The notes: generated by a model not told the origin, from the letters alone. Shown: positions 43,951-52,393, counted from the first letter of the stretch. The stretch: 64,000 bases of DNA from Leadbetterella sp. (GCA_019638185.1 JAHBUH010000001.1:124001-188000); one strand, 5' to 3'. A program made the numbers and translations.

Positions 43951-43952
43951 AA

Positions 43953-44669
43953 ATGACGATGAACATAGTAGAAAAGAAGACTTACGGGGATTTTGTGGTT
44001 CAGGTGGCCACAGAAGAACATTATGAATATGCGGAGCAGATCTGCGATGAGATGGAAGCCAGCGCCAGGGCGCGGGGCACGGGTATTGCCAAGCGTAAGC
44101 CCGAGTACATCCGGCTGAAGATGTCAGAGGGAAAGGCGGTCATTTGCCTTACCACAGCAGGATCATGGGTGGGTTTTTGTTACATTGAAACCTGGGATCA
44201 CGGGAAGTTTGTGGCTAACTCGGGGCTGATCGTGGCACCGGATTACCGGAAGTCGGGGATAGCCACCTACATTAAGGCCATGGCCTTTAAGCTTTCCCGT
44301 ACCAAATACCCGGAAGCCAAGATCATAGGCCTTACCACCAGCCTGGCGGTGATGAAGATCAATTCGGAGCTGGGTTACCTGCCCGTTCCGTTCTCCGAAC
44401 TGCCTAAAGACGAGGATTTCTGGAAGGGGTGTTCCAGTTGTGTGAATTTTGATATCCTGAACCGGACTAACCGGGCGCACTGCCTGTGTACGGGGATGAA
44501 GTATGAGCCGCCTAAGGAAGAGAAGAAAACCGAGTTCTGGGATTTCATTTCTCAGTCGTCTATCTATGAGAGCTTTATGCGCATGAAGCAGCGGGTATTG
44601 CTGGGCCGGGAGGAAAAAACTAAAAAAAAAGCTCCAGCCCTGGTGAAGCGGGAGATGCAAGAAGCGTAG
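43953..44669 (+). CDS. GNAT acetyltransferase of the Bacteroidota arginine cluster
   Basis: 238 residues. The acetyl-CoA site is NSGLIVAPDYRKSGIATYIK (about 89-108). RGTGIAKRKPEYI and the Cys cluster C160, C163, C177 and C179 (WKGCSSCVNF, HCLCTGM) match the GNAT commonly encoded next to argG in Bacteroidota, a candidate N-acetylglutamate synthase for arginine synthesis. Here no arg gene is adjacent, though agmatine deiminase is divergent upstream. The alternative start is ATG 43959. A basic helical tail (220-238) ends the protein. Confidence 0.8.
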   Translation: MTMNIVEKKTYGDFVVQVATEEHYEYAEQICDEMEASARARGTGIAKRKPEYIRLKMSEGKAVICLTTAGSWVGFCYIETWDHGKFVANSGLIVAPDYRKSGIATYIKAMAFKLSRTKYPEAKIIGLTTSLAVMKINSELGYLPVPFSELPKDEDFWKGCSSCVNFDILNRTNRAHCLCTGMKYEPPKEEKKTEFWDFISQSSIYESFMRMKQRVLLGREEKTKKKAPALVKREMQEA

Positions 44670-44692
44670 AAAATATCAAAGGGATAATTGAA

Positions 44693-44724
44693 TAGAGAGT
44701 GGCAGAAATGCTGCTCTTTTTTTT
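44693..44724 (+). terminator. probable terminator after the GNAT gene
   Basis: GCAG/CTGC with an imperfect lower stem (a small bulge) is followed by eight T. It sits about 30 bases after the GNAT stop and ahead of mgsA. Confidence 0.5.
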
Positions 44725-44805
44725 GTAATTTAGAGGCGGATCCGGTGGCGAATGACGGGGACGCCGCACTGTTGTTGTTTCTGAATAAAGCGAAGCGTTG
44801 CCCAA

Positions 44806-44876
44806 TGAAACATTTCCGACGGTGCGCCGCCCGACGGTTCGCCGCGCGACGGTTCGCCGCTCGGCTGAAAGTTTCA
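44806..44876. repeat. inverted element enclosing three 15-bp tandem repeats
   Basis: Units CGACGGTGCGCCGCC, CGACGGTTCGCCGCG and CGACGGTTCGCCGCT lie at 44817-44831, 44832-44846 and 44847-44861. They are enclosed by imperfect inverted arms: TGAAAC at 44806-44811 with GTTTCA at 44871-44876, and CCGA with TCGG just inside. The element ends 36 bases before mgsA. It is not a CRISPR array: no spacers separate the units. Confidence 0.65.
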
Positions 44877-44912
44877 CGATTACCGGCTTTCAATACAAAA
44901 AAAAATAAAAAT

Positions 44913-45365
44913 ATGAATATCCGGAAGGTAGGAGCCAGGAAGAACATTGCGCTGGTGGCGCATGATCATAAGAAAGACGATATTATAGGCTGGGCACTTG
45001 AAAATAAGCATATCCTGAAAGATCATTTCCTGATGGCCACGGGTACCACGGGCCGCTTACTGGAAGAACGCCTGGAGCTGCCGGTGAAAAAGTTACTCAG
45101 CGGGCCGCTGGGCGGTGATCAGCAGATCGGCTCGCTGATTGCTGAAGGCCAGGTAGATATCCTTATTTTCTTTTGGGATCCCATGCAGAGCCAGCCGCAT
45201 GATCCGGATGTGAAGGCGCTGTTACGCCTGGGCGTGGTGTGGAATATTCCTATGGCCTGTGATACGGCTACAGCTAACCTTATCTTTTCTTCACCACTGA
45301 TTCATGAGGAGTATACAGTGAAGCTGACGGATTATGAGGAGTATAAAAACCGGGTGCTTAAGTAA
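44913..45365 (+). CDS. mgsA: methylglyoxal synthase
   Basis: 150 residues starting MNIRKVGARKNIALVAHDHKK; the length fits MgsA. The phosphate-binding TGTTGRLLEE, the active-site SGPLGGDQQIG with catalytic Asp, FFWDPMQSQPHDPDVKALLRL and the CDTATANLIF end are all present. It converts dihydroxyacetone phosphate to methylglyoxal, a side-step of glycolysis used when phosphate is short. An in-frame extension to 44688 is rejected because it crosses the repeat element and has no homologous sequence. Confidence 0.96.
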   Translation: MNIRKVGARKNIALVAHDHKKDDIIGWALENKHILKDHFLMATGTTGRLLEERLELPVKKLLSGPLGGDQQIGSLIAEGQVDILIFFWDPMQSQPHDPDVKALLRLGVVWNIPMACDTATANLIFSSPLIHEEYTVKLTDYEEYKNRVLK

Positions 45366-45378
45366 GTTTTTATAACAA

Positions 45379-45409
45379 AAAAGCCCCGTTTCTGAAAAAC
45401 AGGGCTTTT
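45379..45409. terminator. bidirectional terminator between mgsA and rpmE2
   Basis: AAAAGCCC (45379-45386) pairs with GGGCTTTT (45402-45409), and GTTT with AAAC inside. A-T ends allow it to serve both mgsA and the convergent rpmE2 gene. Confidence 0.8.
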
Positions 45410-45433
45410 GTATGCCTTGAAGCGTAAATATGC

Positions 45434-45679
45434 TTATTTTCTGGCGTAACGTCTGTTGAATTTCTCCACGCGGCCGGTAGTATCCAGTAATACGTTTTTA
45501 CCGGTATAGAACGGGTGCGACTTGGAGCTAACTTCCACTTTACACACAGGGTATTCTTTTCCGTCTTCCCATACGAGGGTCTCTTTGGTTTCCACGCATG
45601 AACGGGTAAGGAATTTATCGTCTGAGGTCAGATCCCAGAAAATCACTTCTCTATAATTCGGATGAATGTCTTTTTTCAT
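45434..45679 (-). CDS. rpmE2: 50S ribosomal protein L31, type B
   Basis: 81 residues: [20 protein letters not shown], the SHPFYTGK stretch and the basic [11 protein letters not shown] end mark L31. The four zinc-ligand Cys pattern of the A type is not present, so it is type B, used when zinc is scarce. Two Cys remain (RSC and PVC). A -7 box TACCTTTGC lies at 45720-45727 on the minus strand. Confidence 0.95.
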   Translation of the reverse strand: MKKDIHPNYREVIFWDLTSDDKFLTRSCVETKETLVWEDGKEYPVCKVEVSSKSHPFYTGKNVLLDTTGRVEKFNRRYARK

Positions 45680-45719
45680 TTCTTATTTAAACTTTAGCCT
45701 AAAAATCCTTTTCGGGATG

Positions 45720-45727
45720 CAAAGGTA
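45720..45727 (-). promoter_or_regulatory. -7 promoter box for rpmE2
   Basis: On the minus strand TACCTTTG followed by C matches TAnnTTTGC exactly. It lies 41 bases before the ATG and inside the end of the upstream aminotransferase gap. No -33 at good spacing. Confidence 0.5.
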
Positions 45728-45728
45728 G

Positions 45729-46811
45729 TTAAATCTTTTCAAATTCATATAACAATTCCGCGATATTTTCGGGAGAATTGGAAATGAAGTTGGAAATACG
45801 GATCTGGCTGTCCTTCCCCGGACCGTACCCGGAGCCGATAACCAGGTTTTTCTCTTTGAGCCGGCTTATGAGGGTGCCTGAAGGCATTTCGGTGTTAAAT
45901 ACGGCCACGGTTTTGGAGCGCAGCTCGGGGTCTTTCACCGAAACGGAGAATCCCGGCCGGTTTTCAAAGAAGCTGTAGAGCTTTTTGGCGTTCACCGCAT
46001 TGGTTTTCCGGATGTTTTCAATGCCGGTTCTGTTCATGTCTTCGGCTATGCGGCCCAGTAAAAAGATGCCCAGCACGTTAGGGGTGGAGGGGTTCTGGAA
46101 TTGTCTGGCGTTTTTCCAGAGTGTGGGCAGGTCGTGGTGGGCGCCGATGCACACTCCTTTTTCTTTCAGTTGGAGGGCCTTATCCAGGCACTTTTCATTA
46201 GCGATCCAGACACCCAGTCCGGCCGGCATGCCGAAGTTTTTCTGCACGGAAAAGAACACCGAGTCCAGCAGCTTGCAATCCAGCACCGGGATGGGAGCGG
46301 AAGAGACCACGTCTACTGAAAAAAGTTTGGCAGAATGGCTGCGCTTTAGCTTATGAATGTCGGCTTCCCGCATCTGCACGCCGGTAGAGGTCTCGTTCTG
46401 GGTGATACAGACCAGTTCTGCGTACTCCGGTACCCGGATCTCGCCGTAGGTAAAACCTTCGCTCAGGGGCTTTTGAAGGGCCGTGGCCTGTTTTTGGAGC
46501 GACTGGGCGTATTGGTAGTATTTTTCGGAGAAGGAGCCGTTCACCAGGTGAAAGGATTCAAACTCCACCAGGCTTTGCAGGCTTTTCTCCCATATTTCGG
46601 AAGCCGATCCCGTAAACATAATGGCATTTTCCTCCGGGATATTCAGCAGGGTGCGCAGTTGCTCATCTGCATGCTGGTATATTTTTTTAAACTCACCACT
46701 CCGGTGGGAGATGGAGCCCAGCTGCTTATCGGTAAATTCCCGCAGGTACTCTTCGAATTTCGGGTAAAGCTCCGCAGGTCCTGCGGTAAAATATTTTTTT
46801 TGTCGCTCCAT
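45729..46811 (-). CDS. SerC-like class V aminotransferase
   Basis: 360 residues. Markers of the phosphoserine aminotransferase branch: YFTAGPAELYP, SISHRSGEFKKIY, NETSTGVQ, and the PLP-lysine region SVQKNFGMPAGLGVWI. The predicted fold binds PLP by that Lys. SerC activity (phosphohydroxypyruvate to phosphoserine) is the most likely, but the sequence is divergent enough that another 2-oxo acid substrate is possible. It is a single gene with a -7 box at 46835-46842. Confidence 0.8.
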   Translation of the reverse strand: MERQKKYFTAGPAELYPKFEEYLREFTDKQLGSISHRSGEFKKIYQHADEQLRTLLNIPEENAIMFTGSASEIWEKSLQSLVEFESFHLVNGSFSEKYYQYAQSLQKQATALQKPLSEGFTYGEIRVPEYAELVCITQNETSTGVQMREADIHKLKRSHSAKLFSVDVVSSAPIPVLDCKLLDSVFFSVQKNFGMPAGLGVWIANEKCLDKALQLKEKGVCIGAHHDLPTLWKNARQFQNPSTPNVLGIFLLGRIAEDMNRTGIENIRKTNAVNAKKLYSFFENRPGFSVSVKDPELRSKTVAVFNTEMPSGTLISRLKEKNLVIGSGYGPGKDSQIRISNFISNSPENIAELLYEFEKI

Positions 46812-46834
46812 CGGGTTCGCTGATTATCAGCCGG

Positions 46835-46842
46835 CAAAATTA
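46835..46842 (-). promoter_or_regulatory. -7 promoter box for the aminotransferase gene
   Basis: On the minus strand TAATTTTG followed by C matches the consensus exactly, 24 bases before the ATG. It is separated by about 40 bases from the panD -7 box on the other strand. Confidence 0.55.
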
Positions 46843-46885
46843 GGATAATTTCACGGAACGCGGATAAAAATTACCATTTCTGTAG

Positions 46886-46893
46886 TAATTTTG
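46886..46893 (+). promoter_or_regulatory. -7 promoter box for panD
   Basis: TAATTTTG followed by C matches the consensus exactly, 21 bases before the ATG of panD. No TTG at 19-21 bases. Confidence 0.55.
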
Positions 46894-46913
46894 CATAAAA
46901 AGAAAAGAGCACA

Positions 46914-47264
46914 ATGCTTATCAATGTTTTTAAATCGAAGATCCACCGGGTAAAGGTCACGCAGGCGGAGCTGAATTATGTGGGCAGCATTACTATTGAT
47001 GAAGACCTGCTGGATGCCGCCGGCATCCGGGAAAACGAGAAAGTGCAGATTGTGAATAATAATAACGGCGAGCGACTGGAGACGTATGCCATCAAGGGCC
47101 GTCGGGGCTCCGGGGTGATCTGCCTGAACGGTGCTGCGGCCCGTAAAGCCCAGCCCGGTGATATCGTGATCATCATTTCCTACGCCTGGATGACTCCCGA
47201 AGAAGCCGCCGGCCATCAGCCCACTGTGGTTTTCCCGGATGAAAATAACCGGGTGGTTTCATGA
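46914..47264 (+). CDS. panD: aspartate 1-decarboxylase
   Basis: 116 residues. The self-cleavage site is Gly24-Ser25 in YVGSITID; the pyruvoyl group forms at Ser25. [43 protein letters not shown] and [18 protein letters not shown] are all family blocks. It makes beta-alanine for pantothenate. The stop overlaps the next gene by four bases (ATGA), so the membrane protein is translationally coupled. Confidence 0.96.
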   Translation: MLINVFKSKIHRVKVTQAELNYVGSITIDEDLLDAAGIRENEKVQIVNNNNGERLETYAIKGRRGSGVICLNGAAARKAQPGDIVIIISYAWMTPEEAAGHQPTVVFPDENNRVVS

Positions 47265-48229
47265 AAAGGGTATTCGGGAAAGTCATTTCTTACCTGATTC
47301 CGCTGGTGCTGGGACTGGGTCTTCTGCATTGGGTCTTTAACGAGATAGACCTGGAGAAGACTTTCCTGGATTTTAAAAATGCCAATTATTTCCTGGTGGG
47401 CGCCGCGGGTATCCTGGCGCTGCTGTCTCATATTTTTCGGGCTGCCCGCTGGACCCTTATGCTGAAGCCCATGGGCTATAAGCCTTCCGTTTATCATGCC
47501 ACACTAGCCGTGCTGATCGGCTACCTGACTAACCTCATTTTCCCCAGGGCCGGAGAAGTGGCCCGGGCCGTAAGCCTTCAGAAAAGCGAAAAAGTGCCCT
47601 TTGACAAAGCCTTCGGTGCGGTGATCGCCGAGCGGGTGACCGATGTACTGATGCTTTTAGTGCTGGTAATGGTAAACCTGGTTCTGGAGCACGAGCGTAT
47701 CCTGCACCTCTTCCATGAGCTGATGCCGGATCTAAGCGGAAGCTGGCTGATGCCGGTGCTGATCCTGGTTTTCTGCCTCCTGGCTTTCCTGTTTTTCCGG
47801 TTCAGAGACCGGCTATTCCGCCTGCCGCTTATCCACCGGTTCCGCTCGTTTTTCGAAGGGCTCAAAGAAGGCTTCATGAGCGTACTGAACCTGGAAAAAC
47901 CGGGTCTCTTCGTACTGCAGTCGTTCGTGATCTGGTTACTGTATTACATTTCATCCATGCTATTGTGCTACTCCTTGGATATCGGCACATCCCTATCCCC
48001 GCTTGCTGTGCTGACCATCCTGGTAATGGGCAGCATCGGCATGGCCATGCCCACCATGGGCGGCATAGGCAGCTACCACCTGCTGGTGGGCAAGATCGTG
48101 GTCCTGTATGGCCTGACCAACCAGGACGGCGTATCGCTGGCCACTTTCCTGCATACCATTAACGGGATCCTGTTTGTGATCATTTTCGGGGTGGTAGCGC
48201 TGGTGCTGAGTACTTTGAAGGAGGAGTAG
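47261..48229 (+). CDS. UPF0104/LPG-synthase-TM family membrane protein
   Basis: 322 residues with about eight TM segments. The family markers are [45 protein letters not shown], and [15 protein letters not shown] near the C-terminus. This is the integral membrane half of lysylphosphatidylglycerol synthase and related proteins that flip lipids or export glycolipid carriers. No synthetase domain is attached, so the role is probably flippase-like. Coupled to panD by overlap. Confidence 0.88.
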   Translation: MKRVFGKVISYLIPLVLGLGLLHWVFNEIDLEKTFLDFKNANYFLVGAAGILALLSHIFRAARWTLMLKPMGYKPSVYHATLAVLIGYLTNLIFPRAGEVARAVSLQKSEKVPFDKAFGAVIAERVTDVLMLLVLVMVNLVLEHERILHLFHELMPDLSGSWLMPVLILVFCLLAFLFFRFRDRLFRLPLIHRFRSFFEGLKEGFMSVLNLEKPGLFVLQSFVIWLLYYISSMLLCYSLDIGTSLSPLAVLTILVMGSIGMAMPTMGGIGSYHLLVGKIVVLYGLTNQDGVSLATFLHTINGILFVIIFGVVALVLSTLKEE

Positions 48230-48259
48230 TGATGCTATGCTTGTCTTGAGGTAGGCTGC

Positions 48260-49015
48260 TCAGTTGCCCGGCCCTTTTATATTCAGCTCAATCTCCTGGT
48301 AACTGTTTGGCACCTCCTGCTTAAAATCAGCAATAATATTTGATTCATAAGTACCGCCGCGCTTTGCCACCTTTAATGCCATAGGTACACCCTCAGATGG
48401 TTTATGTACGACTGATATTTTATACCGGCCTACGGGAATGTCGCGTAAGCCTTTATTATCATAAAGCCCGCTCAGGTGATAGGGGAAATTTTCTGCTTTG
48501 CGAACAATAGTCTGCCCGGAAGACCCATCTACCAGCTTTCCAACCGGCTCCAGTCGAAATTCCACCTCCTCTGCCGGAATAAAATCATCGCTCATATAGG
48601 TGACGTAACCGCCAATACGACTGTCATCAGTGGTGCCCGGGATTAGGCCGGTCAATTTCCATTTCATATTTCTCACGCCGCCTTCAGTAGTAGTTAAGGG
48701 GTCCGTACTTTCGGGTTCAAGGCGGAATGTATAGGTCATATTATTGTAGGTTTTAATATATTCTCCGTGTACGCTCCAGCTGCCACCGGGTTGCCCTTTT
48801 AAATTTAAGGCGTATTCCCCCTTCTCATTGGTTACACCTATGACATTGGTATTGTAGTAGGTATGATGCCCGGCGTAAACGGTGACACCCTTTAGCGGCT
48901 GCCCACCGGCATCCATGATTTTCCCGGTAACTGACCCCTTTTCTGCGCCAATCTCCGCGTCGGATTTTTGGGAACATGAACTGATTAGTAGTACTGCGAT
49001 AAGTAAGTATTTCAT
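48260..49015 (-). CDS. carboxypeptidase-regulatory-like lipoprotein
   Basis: 251 residues with lipobox ISSC (Cys about 14). The first domain is a carboxypeptidase D regulatory-type fold: GSVTGKIMDAGGQPLKGVTVYAGHH, VTNEKGEYALNL (about 27-75). The rest has beta segments including IPVGRYKISVVHKP. No catalytic residues. It is likely to be surface or periplasmic, role unknown. Its upstream gap has no consensus promoter that I could find. Confidence 0.75.
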   Translation of the reverse strand: MKYLLIAVLLISSCSQKSDAEIGAEKGSVTGKIMDAGGQPLKGVTVYAGHHTYYNTNVIGVTNEKGEYALNLKGQPGGSWSVHGEYIKTYNNMTYTFRLEPESTDPLTTTEGGVRNMKWKLTGLIPGTTDDSRIGGYVTYMSDDFIPAEEVEFRLEPVGKLVDGSSGQTIVRKAENFPYHLSGLYDNKGLRDIPVGRYKISVVHKPSEGVPMALKVAKRGGTYESNIIADFKQEVPNSYQEIELNIKGPGN

Positions 49016-49210
49016 AATTCTGTTTGTATGCTCGTTCGATAATTTGTTTTACGACAACAAAATTACCGCGGCATAGGGGAGGCGGCAATGGGCAGAAATG
49101 TTCATTTACTTAGGTAGTAGTACTTATCACAGGGATAAAAATGCAGGTCTCTGCCTGTATTGAAGATTTTATGAAAGCAAAAGGCTGGAATTAGTCGAAG
49201 TTAAATAATT

Positions 49211-50353
49211 TCACTTACTCAGCTCAAAACTATGTTTTTCAAATTCATTTCCATTAATGATCAGCGCTACCTGGTGAAGTCCGGGATGAAATTTCCGGGT
49301 GGTCACCAGTCGGAAAGAATGCTTTCGGACTATGGGGGTTACCGAATTGCCCACGTATTCTTTTTCGCTGATTTTGTGCACTTTCCGGGCCAGGGTTCCG
49401 TTCGCTTTTTGGTAGTAAATGCAGTATTCAAGCCGTAGTTTGATGGGTTTATGACCAGTATTCCACAGCTTAAAACTAAACTCCAGGGAATTCCCGATTT
49501 TAACTCCGGGTACTGAAATTTGAAAATTCTCAATGCGGATATTTTCTATAATGGAGTCAAAACCGAACAACTCTATCGCCTCCCGGTGGCCTTGTTTTAA
49601 GAGTGTACGACAACCGTGCTTTATGATCCAATCCACTTCTTTCGAGGTGCCCTTCCATCTTTTCACCATATCCATCACTGTTTCCGGGTTATCTTTAGCC
49701 ATGTCATTCAAATTATTGGCTACGCTTAACCGCACAAACCTTGACGGGTCATTTTTAAGGTTTTCAAGGATCGGAAGGATAGGTGCAGGATCTTTTTTCA
49801 AATTGGACAGGGCCATTGCCCAGGGCAGGCGCGGACGGCACCCCTCTGATGCAAGCCGCCTTACTCCCCAATGGCTGTGCTGCGACCAGGCTAACATTTG
49901 CTTCATCATTTGGTCCGGGTATTTTAGAATAAAGGGACGAACACAAAATTCACAGGTGGTAAACTGGGTCACTTTTTCTATTGCCTTAACAGAGGTTTCG
50001 TAATCGTCTAAGCCATATTGTTCTATGTAATTATCCAAAGCCGCCCCATATCCCAACGTAAGTAACCCGAAATTCTTATCGTCTATTTTTGAAAAATCCG
50101 GGAGAGTATCTTTTACATGATCTAACAGTTCAAATATTTTAGCGATCGCCTCTTTATAATCGGCCGGTAGAAAATCTTTCAGAACGGTGGTTATGTGCCT
50201 GCCGAGCTGTTTATATTCCCTATTTTCCCATTCCTCATCCATTATCCGGGACACAAAACGGTCCGCATCAAAATCGTTAATAACCCGTTTCAGGTCTTTC
50301 GTGAATCTATCGAAAAATTGTGCGTTGTAGATATTTTTAAAAGCTTCAGCCAT
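49211..50353 (-). CDS. AlkD-like DNA alkylation repair protein with C-terminal beta domain
   Basis: About 380 residues starting MAEAFKNIYN. A HEAT-type helical repeat superhelix (about 1-260) has AlkD-like signatures: HSHWGVRRLASEGCRPRLPWA, PILENLKNDPSRFVRLSVANNLNDMAKDNPETVMDMVKRWKG, VDWIIKHGCRTLLKQG. The C-terminal (about 275-380) is beta-rich and not part of AlkD, perhaps an Ig-like addition. AlkD removes alkylated bases (N3/N7) from DNA. I use the ATG; a TTG 14 codons upstream is less likely. Confidence 0.85.
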   Translation of the reverse strand: MAEAFKNIYNAQFFDRFTKDLKRVINDFDADRFVSRIMDEEWENREYKQLGRHITTVLKDFLPADYKEAIAKIFELLDHVKDTLPDFSKIDDKNFGLLTLGYGAALDNYIEQYGLDDYETSVKAIEKVTQFTTCEFCVRPFILKYPDQMMKQMLAWSQHSHWGVRRLASEGCRPRLPWAMALSNLKKDPAPILPILENLKNDPSRFVRLSVANNLNDMAKDNPETVMDMVKRWKGTSKEVDWIIKHGCRTLLKQGHREAIELFGFDSIIENIRIENFQISVPGVKIGNSLEFSFKLWNTGHKPIKLRLEYCIYYQKANGTLARKVHKISEKEYVGNSVTPIVRKHSFRLVTTRKFHPGLHQVALIINGNEFEKHSFELSK

Positions 50354-50512
50354 ATTTTTAGGTTTATTTGGGGGGGAGATTAGAATCGGGTGCAAATTAA
50401 AACAAAAAGGGGGTAGAGGGAAAGGGGTGAATTTCTGTTGGGGGGAACTTACACGGTTTATGGGATGGTGCCAAAAAAAGAAATAAAAATATGCGTTTTA
50501 TAATTAGTGAGC

Positions 50513-50893
50513 TTAATCTAGCTCAATATAATTCTTATTTGACTCACCTTGTTTCATAAATTCAATAGTTTCTTGGTGGTTATATGACTTTCCGTGTATA
50601 GTTCCCTTTACAAATGTATTTTCAGGAAAACGTTGGTCATAAGATGCTATTCTCAGGTCTTTCAATTTCTTCTTTTCTATCTGTTGGCGAGCAGGCAATT
50701 TTAGCATTTGATTCTGTAATCTAGAAATTCCTGAAAGGATAAATTGATAGTCTCCATCTAAGGATTCTAGTTTAACAATCAGGCCTGGCAACCCGGAAAA
50801 CTTATATGGTCCTTCAGAGATTGGGATCTCAGGAGAATAAGTAATGGTAGGTATTCTGTAATAAACCAGAATTGCAGTTTTGTTCCCCCCTTA
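50513..50893 (-). pseudogene. 5'-truncated GLPGLI family gene
   Basis: The reverse-strand reading has a GLPGLI block: SEGPYKFSG then LPGLIVKLESLDGDYQFILSGI, preceded by a degenerate TYSPEIPI. GLPGLI proteins of Bacteroidota are usually about 250 residues with a signal peptide; here only the C-terminal half survives. The frame opens 5' of this block with no ATG or signal peptide, and upstream frames carry stops. I therefore call it a decayed remnant at the border of the A+T-rich segment. Confidence 0.65.
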
Positions 50894-50969
50894 GACTATC
50901 TATAGACAATAAAGGTTCAACGATCTGACCATCAAAGAGGATTGAATGAAAATTTGGCAGTCTCTATGG

Positions 50970-51632
50970 TTAGATTTCTTCAAGTCTAATTTTTTTACCT
51001 TTTACCTCTAATATTTTAAACTCTGTATTAGTCATAAATAAAACCTCTTGCTCATTAGCTTTTATCTTGGTTATATCCTTCCCTCTACTTTTTTTACTGG
51101 TCAATATTTTGATATAATATCCAGGTCTATTACCCCATTTTTCACCTTTATGAGAAGAAATAAAGGAGGGAAATCTAATTGTGTTAGGGCTTGTCATCCA
51201 CTCTTTGCGGAGAACTTTGCATAAATCACTATATGATGATTCATGAATAATTTCATTTTCATTAAACGATGGCAACTTTCCTAAAACATTTTCAAGTAAT
51301 TTAGTATATGTTTTGACATAGAGTGGCGCGTTTTCATAACCATTATCGCTTAAAGAAGAATTAATTCGATTGGAACCTATACTTGTATAAAAAAAGAGAA
51401 CAAAAGATTCTTCTATGGTAAATGAGTAGTGTTCTTTAGCTTTTTTATAGGAAGACTCTTCTTTATCAATAGTCTTTAAAAAGTTACTAAAGCAACTTAG
51501 AAACAAATCTTTCTCTCCTTTGCCTTCCTCGAACAATATCCTAGGATTTTTAGCAGCCTTTTTTTTAGTTTGCGCGTATTCTTCGTCTACAAAGTTGTTA
51601 TATGCTGTATTAAGTTCAATAATTATATTCAT
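50970..51632 (-). CDS. ADP-ribosyltransferase-like protein
   Basis: 220 residues, A+T-rich and not exported. The C-terminal half fits the ADP-ribosyltransferase fold: PSFISSHK (about 155-162, matching the STS strand), YYIKI (172-176), GKDI (184-187), NEQEVLF (193-199; E194 and E196 form an ExE-type pair) and TEFKILEV. The Arg of the usual R-S-E triad is missing: at the place of the first motif I see EIIH (H130), so it may be a divergent or inactive toxin. No antitoxin-like gene is obvious. It is in the reverse-strand trio with the next two genes. Confidence 0.55.
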   Translation of the reverse strand: MNIIIELNTAYNNFVDEEYAQTKKKAAKNPRILFEEGKGEKDLFLSCFSNFLKTIDKEESSYKKAKEHYSFTIEESFVLFFYTSIGSNRINSSLSDNGYENAPLYVKTYTKLLENVLGKLPSFNENEIIHESSYSDLCKVLRKEWMTSPNTIRFPSFISSHKGEKWGNRPGYYIKILTSKKSRGKDITKIKANEQEVLFMTNTEFKILEVKGKKIRLEEI

Positions 51633-51698
51633 GTATTATATATTCAGCTAAAAGGTATATGTTGTACTGAGTACGAAATACTATTTTGGTATAGGATA

Positions 51699-52247
51699 TT
51701 ATTTCTGAAAGTTATTCTTTAAGTCTCGGCTTAGTTGCTCATAAAAAGATTTGCCCCAAAGAAGTCGATCCTTATCCCTAAGTGATAAATTCTGTGGCTC
51801 GTATTTTTTTACACTTTCAAGATAATCTTTGTAACCTGTCCAGAGTTTCTCAAAGTTGCTAATATTGGCCAGTCCTTTGAAGTCCTTCAAAGTCTCACAA
51901 ACCCTACTGTCATAAACTGTGAAGTTGTCAGGATATAATATTGACAAAATTGCCGAACTCATTGGAAGTAAAAAACCATAATCCACAAATAGAACTTTGA
52001 GCTTAGCTTTATCATCGGTTGCTGAAAATATTTTACCCGTTAAATCCTTAACAATTTGCTCTATATCATGACCATTCTTGTCTTTCAGAAGCCTTTCAGC
52101 AATTTTAGTTTTGGCTCTGTTTGCCTTCCAAATTATGATACAGAAAAAATCAAAAGCTGTCAAATAACCATCACGACGGAAGTTGTTACGAACATCAGTC
52201 AAAATGTAATTTTCAAGGTCGTAATATTTAATGTAATCAATCATCAT
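51699..52247 (-). CDS. unknown helical protein, possibly helix-hairpin-helix related
   Basis: 182 residues, A+T-rich. It has a helical pattern with SSAILSILYPDNFTVYDSRVCETL, which recalls the AxxxLhxxxPxxFpxxDxRv pattern seen in proteins with helix-hairpin-helix DNA-glycosylase-like domains. I cannot confirm any family. No signal peptide. It lies 66 bases upstream of the ART-like gene on the same strand and 146 bases downstream of the DUF3883 gene, so a shared transcript is likely. Confidence 0.5.
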   Translation of the reverse strand: MMIDYIKYYDLENYILTDVRNNFRRDGYLTAFDFFCIIIWKANRAKTKIAERLLKDKNGHDIEQIVKDLTGKIFSATDDKAKLKVLFVDYGFLLPMSSAILSILYPDNFTVYDSRVCETLKDFKGLANISNFEKLWTGYKDYLESVKKYEPQNLSLRDKDRLLWGKSFYEQLSRDLKNNFQK

Positions 52248-52282
52248 AATATTATTGCGATGGTTCCCAGATTAGTACTCTC

Positions 52283-52379
52283 ACGGGTTTCGGCGCACAA
52301 AGTTTAAATTTATTACTATAGTTCATTCGAGACACAAAATTTTAGGTCTGTCCTTCAGTTTCACTAATGTAAAACCCGT
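52283..52379. repeat. inverted repeat between the DUF3883 and helical-protein genes
   Basis: ACGGGTTT (52283-52290) and AAACCCGT (52372-52379) are exact inverse copies about 80 bases apart. They fill most of the gap between the two genes. Purpose unknown; possibly the ends of a small inserted element. Confidence 0.4.
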
Positions 52380-52393
52380 TTTTGCCTTAGTTT

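Noticed and set aside
44817-44861. CRISPR array from the three repeats upstream of mgsA
   Set aside because: The units abut without spacers, and no cas genes are in the window.
44688-44912. N-terminal extension of mgsA from an upstream ATG in the same frame
   Set aside because: It crosses the 15-bp tandem repeat element, is rich in Arg and Ala from the repeat, and adds nothing known in MgsA; the ATG at 44913 gives a normal start.
50354-50395. TTG start 14 codons before the AlkD-like ATG
   Set aside because: It adds a Pro-rich stretch with no family match; the ATG at 50353 begins the helical repeats.
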